This document shows positions 1-9,701 of a stretch of DNA of 64,000 bases, piece after piece. Both the position numbers and the translations under genes were made by a program. Source of the stretch: Dyella telluris. GTDB taxonomy: Bacteria > Pseudomonadota > Gammaproteobacteria > Xanthomonadales > Rhodanobacteraceae. Below the pieces are notes generated by a model, which was given only the letters and a program-made list of their open reading frames with translations, did no database searches and had not been told where the DNA came from. The stretch lies in NCBI RefSeq assembly GCF_014297575.1, contig NZ_CP060412.1, forward strand, positions 186,001 through 250,000, in the 5' to 3' direction. Each line of letters opens with the position of its first letter. Within the stretch, counting starts at the first letter, position 1.

Positions 1-1082
1 AGATAGAGCCCCGGGATAAGGTTGATCTGCTGGCTCGCGTGCTTGAACAGATTGTCCAGGTGGATGGCGTCCAGCGCGTAAAGCATCTTGATGTCGAAAC
101 TCGGGTAGAACGCCGCTCGCGCGGCCGCCACCTGATCCATCGACGCCTGCACGTACCAGTGCATGGCTTGCAGGTCGGGCCGGCGGGCCAACAATTCATA
201 GGAGAGCTCGCCGGGCAAGCCGACCGAGGCGCCGGGTATGGCCACGGCGGTGATATCGGGGAAATCGTCAGGGCCGGCGCCCAGCAAGGCGCGCAGGTTT
301 TCCCTCGTTTCCCTGATCTGCCCGCGGGTGGAAGCGATCTGGCGATCCACGGCCAGCAGCTGGCCACGCGCACCTTGAAGCGGCACTTTCGCTTCCAGTC
401 CACGTGCCGCCTTGCCCTGATGCGCCTGCACGGCATACGCCAGAACGTCCCGCGCCTGCTGCAGCAGATCAAGCAACTGGTAGCTGGCCTGAAGGGCGCA
501 ATAAAGCTGAGCCACGCTGGTGGACAAACCCAGCTCCACGTCGGCCAGCTCGGCCACGCGCGCGTTTTCGGCCCCGATCGCGGCCCGGACGGCGGAGCGC
601 CGAGTACCCCAGATATCCGGGCTCAGGCTGCCAAACAGCCCGACCGTACCTTCGGTATACCAGGGCCCGGTCATGCCCAACGCCGGTGCACTCGTGCCGT
701 AAGGGCCAAGGAAGCCGTTTGCCGAGGCCCGTTGGCGGTCCAGCATGGCAAAAGCCGACACCTGCAGGTTGGCACCGGCATTGAGCAGCTCTGTCTGTGA
801 TCTGGCCTGGGCAATGCGCAGCCGGGCCGCGGCCATGGTCGGCGAACCCGCCAGTGCCCGGTCGACCAGCGCATTGAGTTGCGGGTCGTTGTAGCGCGTC
901 CACCATCGCGCATCGGGCCAGCCATCGCCGGCCAGATGGATGTCGCTGGCCAATTGGATGCGCGCGATACCCGGCGACCCGGCGGGCGGCAGGTTGTCGC
1001 TGCGCACGCGCGCGCAACCCGCCACGGCCACGAGCACGGAGAACAACGCCGTCAGACAGAAAGTGGATTTTTCGATGGTCAT
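1..1082 (-). CDS. Outer-membrane efflux lipoprotein, MdtP/NodT-like (3' part missing)
   Basis: Outer-membrane channel of a tripartite efflux pump (TolC/OprM superfamily). The frame starts at ATG 1082 and runs off the left edge, so about 360 of an expected 460-490 residues are visible. The N-terminus is a lipoprotein signal: a charged start, a hydrophobic stretch and a lipobox ending AVAGC at Cys23. The mature part carries family features, including a WW.RY.DP-type segment soon after the signal and helical repeats with LLARRPDL. It lies 29 nt downstream of the FUSC pump gene and closes a four-gene operon ordered like E. coli ytcA-mdtNOP. Substrate is unknown. The family assignment is firm; MdtP orthology rests on gene order. 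Confidence 0.85.
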   Translation of the reverse strand, partial: MTIEKSTFCLTALFSVLVAVAGCARVRSDNLPPAGSPGIARIQLASDIHLAGDGWPDARWWTRYNDPQLNALVDRALAGSPTMAAARLRIAQARSQTELLNAGANLQVSAFAMLDRQRASANGFLGPYGTSAPALGMTGPWYTEGTVGLFGSLSPDIWGTRRSAVRAAIGAENARVAELADVELGLSTSVAQLYCALQASYQLLDLLQQARDVLAYAVQAHQGKAARGLEAKVPLQGARGQLLAVDRQIASTRGQIRETRENLRALLGAGPDDFPDITAVAIPGASVGLPGELSYELLARRPDLQAMHWYVQASMDQVAAARAAFYPSFDIKMLYALDAIHLDNLFKHASQQINLIPGLY

Positions 1083-1111
1083 CACATCACACCTGTTGGG
1101 CTGCAGCCGGC

Positions 1112-3173
1112 TCAGGGCCGCGCGCCCGGAGCGCCGGGCCATTCGGGCAAGCCATTGATCTCATCCGCCAGCCGCCGGGCCCGTGTTAACCAGGCCGATG
1201 AGCCCTCCGGCACGCCCAGCGGTTGCTGCGGAAACGCGTTGGCACCACTCTCGACAGAGCCCGCAAGCCCCTTGGCGTACTGACGCAGCCAGTTGCCGGC
1301 CTCCTCCTGCCATGCGCACAACACGTCCTCGGACGGCCAAGGCGTCGAGTCTTCTGCGCCATGGCCAACCAGCGCGTCCCAATCGTCCACCACGCTCCGA
1401 CTGCGCACCATGGCAAGCTCGCTGCGCGCGAGCAGGCTCCGCCTCATGCCGTCGTCGAGTTGACCTTCCATCGACACACGCCGACGCATGGCCCGGCAGG
1501 CATCCATGGCGGCAATGCAGGTCATCCGCTGCTGCAGATAACCCAGCCAGGCCGCGTTGCCGCGCTGGCTCGGCCGGCTTGGTAGCTGGCCAACCCGGTC
1601 GATCATTTCGGCGAGCTTGCGCTTGAGCGTTCCTGTCTCGCTCTCCGGCCAGATCAGTGTATATACGAGACCGGCAACGACTGCGCCAAGGAGGATGCCG
1701 ATCATGCGATCGCGAATTTCCACCAGGTCGGTCGATGGACCGAAGTGCCCCAGAAAGCCAAGGCAAAAGGTAGCCACCATCTGCACGCCAACGTAGGACG
1801 TACGCTCCGGGCCGGCAGCAATCCACCCGGCAACGAAGAATACCGGCGTGATCGTGATCAACAGACCGACGATGGTGTCGATGTGTGGCATCACAAAGAG
1901 ACTGAGCAGAAAGGCGAGGAGCCCACCCAGCACCGCGCCGCCTATGCGCAGCACGATTTTCTCCGATGACGCGCCGACATTCGGATTCGCCACCAGTGCG
2001 CACGTGATCATGCTGGTGTGTATGCCGTCCCACTGCACAGCGTGATAGAACACGTAGCAGATCAGGCTCGCCAGCAGCGTCTTCAAGGCAAAATTGGATA
2101 TACACGGGGTTGGTCATCGCATCCGGCACGAACGCACTGACCTTTTCTGCGGCGCCAGCCGTGTCCGGTGTGGCGCGGACGTGGGCCAGCGCCACCAGGG
2201 TCCGGCAGAACCGGTCCAGCCCCATCCGATGGGCCACCGCCTGGTCCGCCGAGGACATCGACCATGCGGGTTGATAAGGCTCTCGCCGGACCATCGCTTC
2301 CAGCAGATCCCCCACCTGTGCACGCAGCGTGCGCAACAATGCCTTTTCTTCGTGGCCATGAACGGAAACGCTTCGCGGCGCATCCGTGGATAGGGCAACG
2401 AGATAAGCCACGGCATCCAAGCAGTTCGACCAGTAAGCCTGGGTGGCGCGATAGACCTTGTCCTGCGAGACAACAAGCCCATGCAGCTTGCGTAGCACCA
2501 TGGCGCCCTCGTCACAGGCATCCACGGACGGCAACTCATCCGCCTGCCGTCCTTCTTCCACGTCGCGCAAGCGATCCATCACTCCTGTCAGTTGCCGCCG
2601 GAGCTCCCGATTCAACTGCAGCGATGGTTCCTCAAGCGGAAACAGGAACAGATTGAACAGCCACAACACCGCGATGGGATAAAGACAGGCCACGCCGGAC
2701 CAGAGCATGGCCCGTACCGCCAGCTCCGGAAAATCCAGCGTATCCATGGTTGTCTGTCCGTAAACCAGCACCGTGCCGATAGCGAAGAAGATGAGCCCGG
2801 CCTTGTGGACACGCATCAGGTACATGCATGCGAGGAAGATCAGGCTTGAAACAACCATGCGCACGAACGGGTAGTCGTAGGTGAACCTGAGCACCAGCAA
2901 GACGGTGATCACTTCGAGCACTGGACCGACGGCCAACACCACGGCGGCGATGCGCGTCACCACGGCGTTCGGCTGCAGGCCGTAGAAAACCACGACAGCC
3001 ACCGAAAGAACGATCAGCGGCACCTCGAAGGTCATCGAGATCAGCACCACCACCAGACTGGTGCCCAGCAGGCGTAGCGCCCAGTTCATTCTTCCCGGTC
3101 GGTCGGCCAGCTCCGTCCGAAGCAAGTTCCAGAACGCCCATACGCCATCGGGAACAACATCGCGCCCCTTCAT
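1112..3173 (-). pseudogene. FUSC-family inner-membrane efflux transporter, MdtO-like, with a +1 frameshift
   Basis: Inner-membrane pump of the fusaric acid resistance/aromatic acid exporter superfamily. The frame from ATG 3173 encodes an N-terminal multi-helix domain and a cytoplasmic linker up to about residue 360 (VYIQF). It then reads into non-family sequence. The second FUSC membrane domain (ALKTLLASLICYVFYHAV onward) continues in the neighbouring frame to the stop at 1112. Removing one T from the T4 run (plus-strand A4 at 2090-2093) restores one protein of 686 residues, close to E. coli MdtO (683). It starts 3 nt after the membrane-fusion protein gene, so the two are probably translationally coupled. 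The shift may be a sequencing error, a real mutation or phase variation; the sequence alone cannot decide. Codon use on both sides looks intact. Confidence 0.8.
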
Positions 3174-3176
3174 GGC

Positions 3177-4244
3177 TTACTTCCCGCTGCCGTTCCGGGG
3201 TACATCACCCGAAGGAAGGCGCCTCAACGTGGCAACTGCCGAAGCACCCACGCGAAACAACTCAGGGTCAGCATCGTCGATCCGGATCTTGACGGGAAAA
3301 CGCTGCGCCACGCGCACCCAGTTGATCGTGCGCTGCACCCGCGGCAGCCCTTCCAGGACCAGGCCGCCGTCACCCGGCAGCACACCGTAACCAATGGAGT
3401 CCACCGTACCGTTGAACCGTTTGCTCGTGTCACCCATCAGGTACACCGTTGCCAGGGCGCCAACCCGGATGTCCTGCAGCTCGGTTTCACGGAAGTTGGC
3501 CACGACGTACCACTGTCCGGTATCGATCAGGGTGAACAAGGGCTTCATGGGTGATGCAAACTGGCCGACGGTGGTCTTCAGCGACACCACGCGCCCATTG
3601 AACGGGGCACGCACCGTGGTCATGTCCAGACGAAGCTGAGCCAGTGCAATTTCCGCGCTGATGACGTCACGCTGCGCCACGAGGGCATCCACACCGGATA
3701 CGGCGACCGCGGCCTGCTGGGCCTGCAATCGTGCGGACACCAGATCCGCTTCGGCGGCGCGCTGCGTGGTGCGCGCCCGGTCCACGTCCTCGGCCGATAC
3801 ATAACCCGGATCAAGCAACGGCGCCGTGCGCCGCAGCCTTTCGGTTGCCTGCGCCGCCGCCGCTTGTGCGCGCCCAACCGCCGCATGGGCCGAATCCGCG
3901 CCGTACTGCTGCGCCTTCACGCTGCGCGAGGTCAGCTCGATCTGCTTGTCCAGCGCCACCAGCGAAGCCCTGGCCCTGCTGAGCTCATCCTGGAACGGCC
4001 GAGGATCGATACGAAACAGCACGTCGCCCTTCGCCACCCGCTGATTGTCCCTGACAAGCATCTCGACGATCCGTCCGCTGACATCGGGTACCACGTCGAT
4101 CACGTCGGCCTGCGCGTACGCATCATCGGTACGTGGCGCCGAATCCAGCCGCCACGCCACATAGCTGCCCATGGCCAGGGCCAGGCCCACGAAGACGAGC
4201 GCCGGCCACTTTGCCGTCGGCTTCTTTTGTGGCGACTCAGTCAT
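3177..4244 (-). CDS. HlyD/EmrA-type membrane fusion protein, MdtN-like
   Basis: Periplasmic adaptor linking an inner-membrane pump to an outer-membrane channel. The 355 residues begin with one N-terminal membrane anchor (about 14-31), followed by the first half of the biotinyl-lipoyl domain (RTDDAYAQADVIDVVPDVSG). A long alanine/glutamine-rich coiled-coil hairpin (about 85-205) comes next, then the second lipoyl half (TVRAPFNGRV) and a C-terminal beta-barrel. Length matches E. coli MdtN (343). It lies between the ytcA-like gene (24 nt upstream) and the FUSC gene (3 nt downstream), an order specific to the mdtNOP arrangement. EmrA/AaeA-type adaptors look similar; the ytcA neighbour favours MdtN. 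Confidence 0.88.
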   Translation of the reverse strand: MTESPQKKPTAKWPALVFVGLALAMGSYVAWRLDSAPRTDDAYAQADVIDVVPDVSGRIVEMLVRDNQRVAKGDVLFRIDPRPFQDELSRARASLVALDKQIELTSRSVKAQQYGADSAHAAVGRAQAAAAQATERLRRTAPLLDPGYVSAEDVDRARTTQRAAEADLVSARLQAQQAAVAVSGVDALVAQRDVISAEIALAQLRLDMTTVRAPFNGRVVSLKTTVGQFASPMKPLFTLIDTGQWYVVANFRETELQDIRVGALATVYLMGDTSKRFNGTVDSIGYGVLPGDGGLVLEGLPRVQRTINWVRVAQRFPVKIRIDDADPELFRVGASAVATLRRLPSGDVPRNGSGK

Positions 4245-4268
4245 AGATACGTCTCCGTCAAACCTGCA

Positions 4269-4550
4269 TCAGAAAAAGATCAGCCAAAACAGCAGCGAGA
4301 AAAGGGCATACAAGGCCGAATACAGGATGACCGGCGGGCCGAGTACCCGCGGCTTGCCCGCATGGACCAGCATCGCCCTGACCAGAAGGGTCAACACAAG
4401 TCCGCCGGTCATGCAGAACAGCCACCCCGGGAAATAGGCCCCCATGACGGGTATGGACGGCGGAAGCGAACACCCCGCAACAGATGCACAGAGGAGCGCC
4501 AGGAGCGCGTGCTCTGCACGAAGAACAAGGGCCAAGATTTTCGTTCGCAT
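4269..4550 (-). CDS. ytcA: YtcA-family small membrane lipoprotein
   Basis: A 93-residue protein with an N-terminal lipobox (ASVAGC, about residue 27) followed by two hydrophobic segments (about 40-59 and 73-93). Size, lipobox and two-helix layout match E. coli YtcA, which precedes mdtNOP. The function of the family is not established; its fixed position in front of MdtN-type adaptors suggests an accessory role in the pump. It begins 54 nt after the potassium-channel stop codon and ends 24 nt before the adaptor start, so all five genes could share a transcript. Confidence 0.75.
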   Translation of the reverse strand: MRTKILALVLRAEHALLALLCASVAGCSLPPSIPVMGAYFPGWLFCMTGGLVLTLLVRAMLVHAGKPRVLGPPVILYSALYALFSLLFWLIFF

Positions 4551-4604
4551 GTTTTATATCCAGGAACAGACTTCTTCGTGGGGCGCGGTTCGCCCGCCTT
4601 GCCA

Positions 4605-5201
4605 TCAGGCCTTCGCACCATTCGTGGCGCGCCCCGCAGCCAACAGGTAAGAGACAAAGCAGATGTTGTGCGCAGCCCCCAGCAGGCCGACCGTCATGGA
4701 GAAGACGCGACCATCGCTGTCATGCGGCACAAGGTCGCCGTAGCCGATGGTCAGGAAGGTGATCAGCGTGAAATACGCGTTGTCCAACGCGCTTGCGCTG
4801 CCAATCAGTGCGAACTTCTGGCAGATCAGCCACAGTGGCTGCTGGAACAGCAACGAAGTGAACAGGTAAGCCATCCAAAGGGACACGTAGCCACCCTGGC
4901 TGCTGGCCCGCTCAAGCCAGCCACTCAATGCGCGAAGCATGAGCGGATACATCAACGTCATGAGCCCCAGCCCCAGCAACATGGCCGCCAGCGACCACCC
5001 ATTGTGCGTGTGCTTGTCCGGCGCCACGACGATCACGAGCAAGGTGATGAGGTAGACCACCATCGGTGGCTTGCCGACCGCATACAGGTGTTTCAGCGCC
5101 ACGCCCCATCGTCGGATGCGACCAAGGGGCAGGCTCACCCCGGGCCGTGCTGCCGCGTCGTTCAATGACCTCTCGCTCCCGCTCGCCCTTTTCCGATGCA
5201 C
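4605..5201 (-). CDS. Two-transmembrane potassium channel (Ion_trans_2)
   Basis: Putative potassium channel of 198 residues. The selectivity filter TIGYGD is clear, set in the pore loop between membrane helices near the C-terminus. Earlier hydrophobic segments at about residues 47-60 and 68-90 indicate extra N-terminal helices, as in Kch-like channels. There is no RCK/TrkA-N nucleotide-binding domain, so gating is not obvious. The longest frame starts at a GTG (5201) with no good ribosome-binding site; translation may begin further in, which would not affect the pore. It lies on the same strand as the efflux operon, 54 nt upstream of ytcA, and downstream of the cyo terminator, so it needs its own promoter in 5202-5419. 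Confidence 0.8.
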   Translation of the reverse strand: MHRKRASGSERSLNDAAARPGVSLPLGRIRRWGVALKHLYAVGKPPMVVYLITLLVIVVAPDKHTHNGWSLAAMLLGLGLMTLMYPLMLRALSGWLERASSQGGYVSLWMAYLFTSLLFQQPLWLICQKFALIGSASALDNAYFTLITFLTIGYGDLVPHDSDGRVFSMTVGLLGAAHNICFVSYLLAAGRATNGAKA

Positions 5202-5419
5202 GCCGTATCGATGGAACCCCTGCGCGCCGAGTCAGAAGAAACCCGCAGGCCGCGGATGCACAGGGATGAATAAAGTGACCGGTGGATCGTATGGCACGAC
5301 CGCGCGCAGCATCTATCGTCGCCCCGCTTTCCCTGCTGTAGGTTCTCGCTCACTCGCGCGCAAGAAACCAATTTTCGGACGTTCGAACGCAGACCACCCG
5401 AGCGCCCACCCCAGAAACG

Positions 5420-5445
5420 ACAAAGGCGCCCGAAGGCGCCTTTGT
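5420..5445 (-). terminator. Rho-independent terminator of the cyo operon
   Basis: An 11-bp perfect stem (ACAAAGGCGCC / GGCGCCTTTGT) closes a 4-nt loop that reads TTCG on the minus strand, a stabilising UUCG tetraloop. It sits 20 nt past the cyoD stop codon. The 3' T content (TTTGTCGTTTCT) is moderate. Confidence 0.8.
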
Positions 5446-5465
5446 CTTCCAACGAACGAGCCGGC

Positions 5466-5840
5466 TTACTCCACCGGCATCATCTGGGACGTCGGATGCA
5501 TCATGTTCACGTTCATGTTGTGCAACACCCACAGCGAGCCGACCACCACGATGGCCAGGATCAACAGGGTGAACAGCATGATCGCGAAGTTGCCGCGCTG
5601 GGACGGCGACATGCCCATGTGCAGGAAGTACTTCAGCTGGACGATCAGCTGGGCCACGCCGAACACGACGATGCCGGGCATCATCAGGTCGTGCGGGACC
5701 TTGCCGCTCATCACCACGCCGAACGAGGCCAGGGTCAGCACCACCGACAGGATGAATCCGGTCAGGTAGGACTTGGTGCTGCCGTGGTCGGCATGGTCGG
5801 CGCCGTGGTGGGCGTCGTGCGAATGGTGGTTGCCGGACAT
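5466..5840 (-). CDS. cyoD: Cytochrome bo-type ubiquinol oxidase subunit IV
   Basis: Small membrane subunit of the terminal quinol oxidase, thought to help assemble the CuB site in subunit I. It has 124 residues, a histidine-rich N-terminus (HHSHDAHHGADHADH) and three membrane helices; the motif QLIVQLKYFLHM is typical of the COX4_pro/CyoD family. I chose ATG 5840 because it overlaps the cyoC stop (TGATG) and leaves a standard length; the frame is open further upstream but that part lies inside cyoC. It is the last gene before the terminator. No cyoE (haem O synthase) follows, so haem modification must be encoded elsewhere. Confidence 0.93.
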   Translation of the reverse strand: MSGNHHSHDAHHGADHADHGSTKSYLTGFILSVVLTLASFGVVMSGKVPHDLMMPGIVVFGVAQLIVQLKYFLHMGMSPSQRGNFAIMLFTLLILAIVVVGSLWVLHNMNVNMMHPTSQMMPVE

Positions 5841-6469
5841 CAGATGGCCCCCCGCAGGTAGACAAAGGTGAAGACGCAGATCCAGACGATGTCCAGGAAG
5901 TGCCAGAACAGGCTCAGGCACGACAGACGACGCTGGGTGTCAGCGTTCAGGCCGAAGCGGCGGATCTGATCCATCATCACCACCAGCCAGATCAGGCCGC
6001 AGGTAACGTGCAGGCCGTGCGTGCCGACCAGCGTGAAGTAGCTGGACAGGAACGCGCTGGTGCTCGGGCCCGCGCCCTCATGGACGAGCTTGGCGAATTC
6101 GTACACTTCCATGCCGATGAAGCCGGCACCGAACAGGAACGTGACCGCCAGCCATGCCACCACGCCGCCCTTCTGGCCGGCATGCATTTTGAGCATGGCC
6201 ATGCCGAAGGTGACCGACGAGAACAGCAGCAGCATGGTCTCGCCGAGCACATACGGCAGCTCGAACAATTCCTTGCCGGTGGGGCCGCCCGCCGTGCTGT
6301 TGGCCAGCACGGCAAACGTGGCGAACAGGCCCGAGAAGATCAGGCAGTCGCTCATCAGATAGATCCAGAACCCCAGCAGGGTCTTGGATCCATCGTCGTG
6401 GTGATGCTCGCCGCCGTGGGTGACGTCGTCGTGCGCGCCGTGGGCGACGCTTACTGCAGGACTGCTCAT
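5840..6469 (-). CDS. cyoC: Cytochrome bo-type ubiquinol oxidase subunit III
   Basis: Subunit III of the haem-copper quinol oxidase, an integral membrane protein with five helices. The 209 residues include a soluble histidine-rich N-terminus ([22 protein letters not shown]) and the COX3-family signature running from [16 protein letters not shown] to the C-terminal [16 protein letters not shown]. It starts 3 nt after cyoB and ends in a 1-nt overlap with cyoD, which indicates a single polycistronic mRNA. Confidence 0.95.
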   Translation of the reverse strand: MSSPAVSVAHGAHDDVTHGGEHHHDDGSKTLLGFWIYLMSDCLIFSGLFATFAVLANSTAGGPTGKELFELPYVLGETMLLLFSSVTFGMAMLKMHAGQKGGVVAWLAVTFLFGAGFIGMEVYEFAKLVHEGAGPSTSAFLSSYFTLVGTHGLHVTCGLIWLVVMMDQIRRFGLNADTQRRLSCLSLFWHFLDIVWICVFTFVYLRGAI

Positions 6470-6472
6470 GGG

Positions 6473-8497
6473 TTACGCCACCTTCTGACGCTGCGGTGCC
6501 GCTGCCGGCGCCACCTGCGTGGTCTGGAACTGCTTGAGCTCGGCGTGGCGCGAACGCTCGATGCGCTCGACCTCGGCCGCCGGGACCCAGTAGTCCACGT
6601 TACGGTCATAGGCGCGGTAGATGAAGGCGCCGATCATGCCCAGCAGGCCGGCAGCCGCCAACCACCAGATGTGCCACACCAGGGCAAAACCCAGGACGGT
6701 ACCGAACGCGCCCATGACCACACCGACGCCGGTGTTGCGGGGCATATGGATGTCTTCGTACTTGGCAGGTTGCACGTAAGCGACTCCGTTTTGTTTGTCT
6801 TCCCAGAACTGGTCCAGCGCGTGGACCTGGGGCAGCGATGCGAAGTTGTAGAACGGCGCCGGCGAGCTGGTGGCCCATTCCAGGGTGCGGCCACCCCACG
6901 GGTCGCCGCTGGGATCGGTGAGCTTCTTGCGGTCGCGGATGGAGACATAGAACTGCACGAGGGTGCAGAAGATGCCGACCGCAATGACCGCGGCGCCAAG
7001 CGCGGCGACGATCAGGAACGGCTGCCAATCCGGGTTGGCGTAGTGGTTCATGCGACGCGTCATGCCCTTCAGGCCGAGCACGTACAGCGGCGCGAAGGCC
7101 ATCCAGAAACCGACCAGCCAGCACCAGAACGATGCCTTGCCCCAGAACTCGTTGAGGCGGAAGCCGAAGGCCTTCGGGAACCAGTAGTTGATCGCCGCGA
7201 ACACGCCGAACACCACGCCACCGATGATCACGTTATGGAAATGCGCGATCAGGAACACGCTGTTGTGCAGGACGAAGTCCGCACCCGGCACGGCCATCAG
7301 CACGCCGGTGACGCCACCGATCACGAAGGTGACCATGAAGCCCACCGTCCACAGCATCGGCACGTTGTATTCCACGCGGCCGCGATACATGGTGAACAGC
7401 CAGTTGAACAGCTTGGCGCCGGTGGGCACCGAGATGATCATCGTGGTGATGCCGAAGAAGGCGTTGACGCTGGCGCCCGAGCCCATGGTGAAGAAGTGGT
7501 GCAACCACACCACGAACGACAGCACGCCGATGCACGAGGTGGCGTACACCATCGACTTGTAGCCGAACAGCGGCTTCTTGGAGAACGTGGCGACGATTTC
7601 CGAATACGCACCGAAGCACGGCAGGATCAGGATGTAGACCTCCGGGTGACCCCAGATCCAGATCATGTTCACGTACATCATGGCGTTGCCGCCAAGCTCG
7701 TTCGTGAAGAAGTGCATGTCCAGGTAGCGGTCGGCCGTGAGCAGCGCCAGCGTCACCGTCAGGATCGGGAACGCGGCCACGATCAGGATGTTGGTGACCA
7801 GCGCGGTCCAGGTGAACACCGGCATCTGCATCAGCTTCATGCCCGGCGTGCGCATCTTCATGATGGTCACGATGAAGTTGATACCGCTCAGCGTGGTGCC
7901 GAGACCGGACAACTGCAGCGACCAGATGTAGTAGTCGACACCCACCGTCGGGCTGTATTTGATGCCCGACAGCGGCGGATACGCCAGCCAGCCGGTCGCG
8001 GCGAAGTCGCCGACAAACAGCGAGACCATCACCAGCACCACGCCCGACATGAACAGCCAGAAGCTGAGCGAGTTCAGGAACGGATAGGCCACGTCGCGCG
8101 CGCCGATCTGCAGCGGCACCACCAGGTTCATGAGACCCGTGATGAACGGCATCGCCACGAAGAAGATCATGATCACGCCGTGGGCGGTGAACACCTGATC
8201 GAAGTGGTGCGGCGGCAGGTAGCCGGCGGCATCGGATGCTGCCATGGCCTGCTGCGCGCGCATCATGATCGCGTCGGAGAAGCCACGCAGCAGCATGACC
8301 AGCGCCACGATGACGTACATGATGCCGATCTTCTTGTGATCCACCGAGGTGAACCACTCCTTCCACAGGTATCCCCACAGACGGTACTTGGTGACGATGG
8401 CGAGCATCGCGATGCCGCCGAGAATCACGGCAGCGAGCGTGCCCATCACGATCGGTTCGTGATACGGGACCGCGTCAAGGGTGAGCTTTCCAAACAT
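6473..8497 (-). CDS. cyoB: Cytochrome bo-type ubiquinol oxidase subunit I
   Basis: Catalytic subunit holding the low-spin haem and the haem-CuB centre where oxygen is reduced with proton pumping. Length is 674 residues (E. coli CyoB 663). The quinol-site residues known from E. coli are present: Arg and Asp in [10 protein letters not shown], and His and Gln in [11 protein letters not shown]. The haem/CuB signature [14 protein letters not shown] and the HHFF pair ([10 protein letters not shown]) are intact. It lies 3 nt after cyoA and 3 nt before cyoC. The quinol-site residues distinguish it from the cytochrome c-oxidising aa3 type. Confidence 0.97.
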   Translation of the reverse strand: MFGKLTLDAVPYHEPIVMGTLAAVILGGIAMLAIVTKYRLWGYLWKEWFTSVDHKKIGIMYVIVALVMLLRGFSDAIMMRAQQAMAASDAAGYLPPHHFDQVFTAHGVIMIFFVAMPFITGLMNLVVPLQIGARDVAYPFLNSLSFWLFMSGVVLVMVSLFVGDFAATGWLAYPPLSGIKYSPTVGVDYYIWSLQLSGLGTTLSGINFIVTIMKMRTPGMKLMQMPVFTWTALVTNILIVAAFPILTVTLALLTADRYLDMHFFTNELGGNAMMYVNMIWIWGHPEVYILILPCFGAYSEIVATFSKKPLFGYKSMVYATSCIGVLSFVVWLHHFFTMGSGASVNAFFGITTMIISVPTGAKLFNWLFTMYRGRVEYNVPMLWTVGFMVTFVIGGVTGVLMAVPGADFVLHNSVFLIAHFHNVIIGGVVFGVFAAINYWFPKAFGFRLNEFWGKASFWCWLVGFWMAFAPLYVLGLKGMTRRMNHYANPDWQPFLIVAALGAAVIAVGIFCTLVQFYVSIRDRKKLTDPSGDPWGGRTLEWATSSPAPFYNFASLPQVHALDQFWEDKQNGVAYVQPAKYEDIHMPRNTGVGVVMGAFGTVLGFALVWHIWWLAAAGLLGMIGAFIYRAYDRNVDYWVPAAEVERIERSRHAELKQFQTTQVAPAAAPQRQKVA

Positions 8498-8500
8498 GGC

Positions 8501-9478
8501 TTACTTCTCTGCCTGGGTCGGGGAGGTGTTCGAGGACATGGCATCCCCGCCCTCGTGGTGGTGCATGTCCATCTGCATGCTTTCCTGCGGCGCGTCGTGC
8601 TGCATCTGCATCTCGCCGTGCATGGCGGCGTCATGCGACATCTCGCCCATGTGCTTGTTGACCACGCTGCCGAACAAGCCCGGCGTCACGTTGCCGTAGT
8701 AGGAAACCGGCGTCTTTTCGCTCGGCGTGGCCAGCGTCTTGTAGCCCTCGGCATCCAGCGTCGCCTGCGAGGCCTTGGCCTTGGCGATCCAGTCCTTGAA
8801 GCCGTCTTCCGAGGTCGCAATGGCCTGGAAGTGCATGTCCGAGAAGCCTTCGCCGCTGAAGTTGGTCGAAAGGCCGGCGTAGTTGCCCGGCTCCCGCGCG
8901 ATCAGGTGCAGCTTGGTTTCCATGCCGGCCATGGCGTAGATCTGGCTGCCCAGCTGCGGGATGAAGAAGGCATTCATCACCGAATCGGAGGTGATCTGGA
9001 AGTTCACCGGGCGATTGGTCGGGAAGGCCAGCTCGTTGACCGAGGCCACGCCGTATTCCGGGTAGACGAACAGCCACTTCCAGTCCATCGACACCACCTG
9101 CACCGTCACCGGCTTGGCGTCCGATTCCAGCGGCTTGTACGGATCGAGCGCGTGCGAGCTCGTCCAGGTGATCACCGCCAGGATGGCGACGATGATGGCC
9201 GGGATGGTCCACACCACCAGCTCGATCTTGGTCGAGTGCGACCAGTTCGGCGCGTAGGTGGCGTTCTTGTTGCTCTTGCGATAACGCCAGGGGAACCACA
9301 GCGTCATCGCGATCACCGGGATCGCCACCACGGCCATCAGGCCCAGCGCAATCAGGATGAGGGACTTTTCATGGGAGCCGATATCGCCCTTGGGCGTAAG
9401 GACTTCCAGATTGCAGCCGCTGAGCAACACAGCGACGCCGACGCCTGCGTAGCGCAGGCGCGAAAAGAGGGCTTGCAT
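8501..9478 (-). CDS. cyoA: Cytochrome bo-type ubiquinol oxidase subunit II
   Basis: Membrane-anchored periplasmic subunit II of the quinol oxidase. The N-terminus is a lipoprotein signal with lipobox LLSGC, followed by two membrane helices and a cupredoxin-like domain that lacks the CuA ligands, as expected for quinol oxidases. The C-terminus ends in a methionine/histidine-rich tail, in common with the histidine-rich starts of cyoC and cyoD. ATG 9478 is listed; a GTG at 9484 has better spacing (6 nt) from the upstream AGG and could be the true start, giving 327 instead of 325 residues. It is the first gene of cyoABCD. Confidence 0.94.
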   Translation of the reverse strand: MQALFSRLRYAGVGVAVLLSGCNLEVLTPKGDIGSHEKSLILIALGLMAVVAIPVIAMTLWFPWRYRKSNKNATYAPNWSHSTKIELVVWTIPAIIVAILAVITWTSSHALDPYKPLESDAKPVTVQVVSMDWKWLFVYPEYGVASVNELAFPTNRPVNFQITSDSVMNAFFIPQLGSQIYAMAGMETKLHLIAREPGNYAGLSTNFSGEGFSDMHFQAIATSEDGFKDWIAKAKASQATLDAEGYKTLATPSEKTPVSYYGNVTPGLFGSVVNKHMGEMSHDAAMHGEMQMQHDAPQESMQMDMHHHEGGDAMSSNTSPTQAEK

Positions 9479-9701
9479 GTTCACTGACTACCTGGGGTGC
9501 AGCGTGGGGACGCGGCATGGTAGCCATGTTAGGTTCGTGTTGGTACTTGTTTGAGACACAATGCCGCACATGCAACATTTTGCGCATGAGTCCGCGGCCA
9601 CTTGACTAAAAAAAGCAAGTGCGTGCACCCGCATTCGACGGTCGACTTTGGTAGAAAACCGCAGAAATTTCGGCTTCCACTGCCCCTGCTACCATGCGCC
9701 G

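Noticed and set aside
2084..2099. Programmed ribosomal frameshifting in the MdtO-like gene
   Set aside because: The site lacks a convincing slippery heptamer and downstream structure, and other family members are single frames; mutation or sequencing error is simpler.
5900..9487. A 1195-codon open frame on the plus strand
   Set aside because: It is antisense to cyoC-cyoB-cyoA, full of His/Arg/Gln from complementary GC-rich codons, with no recognisable family.
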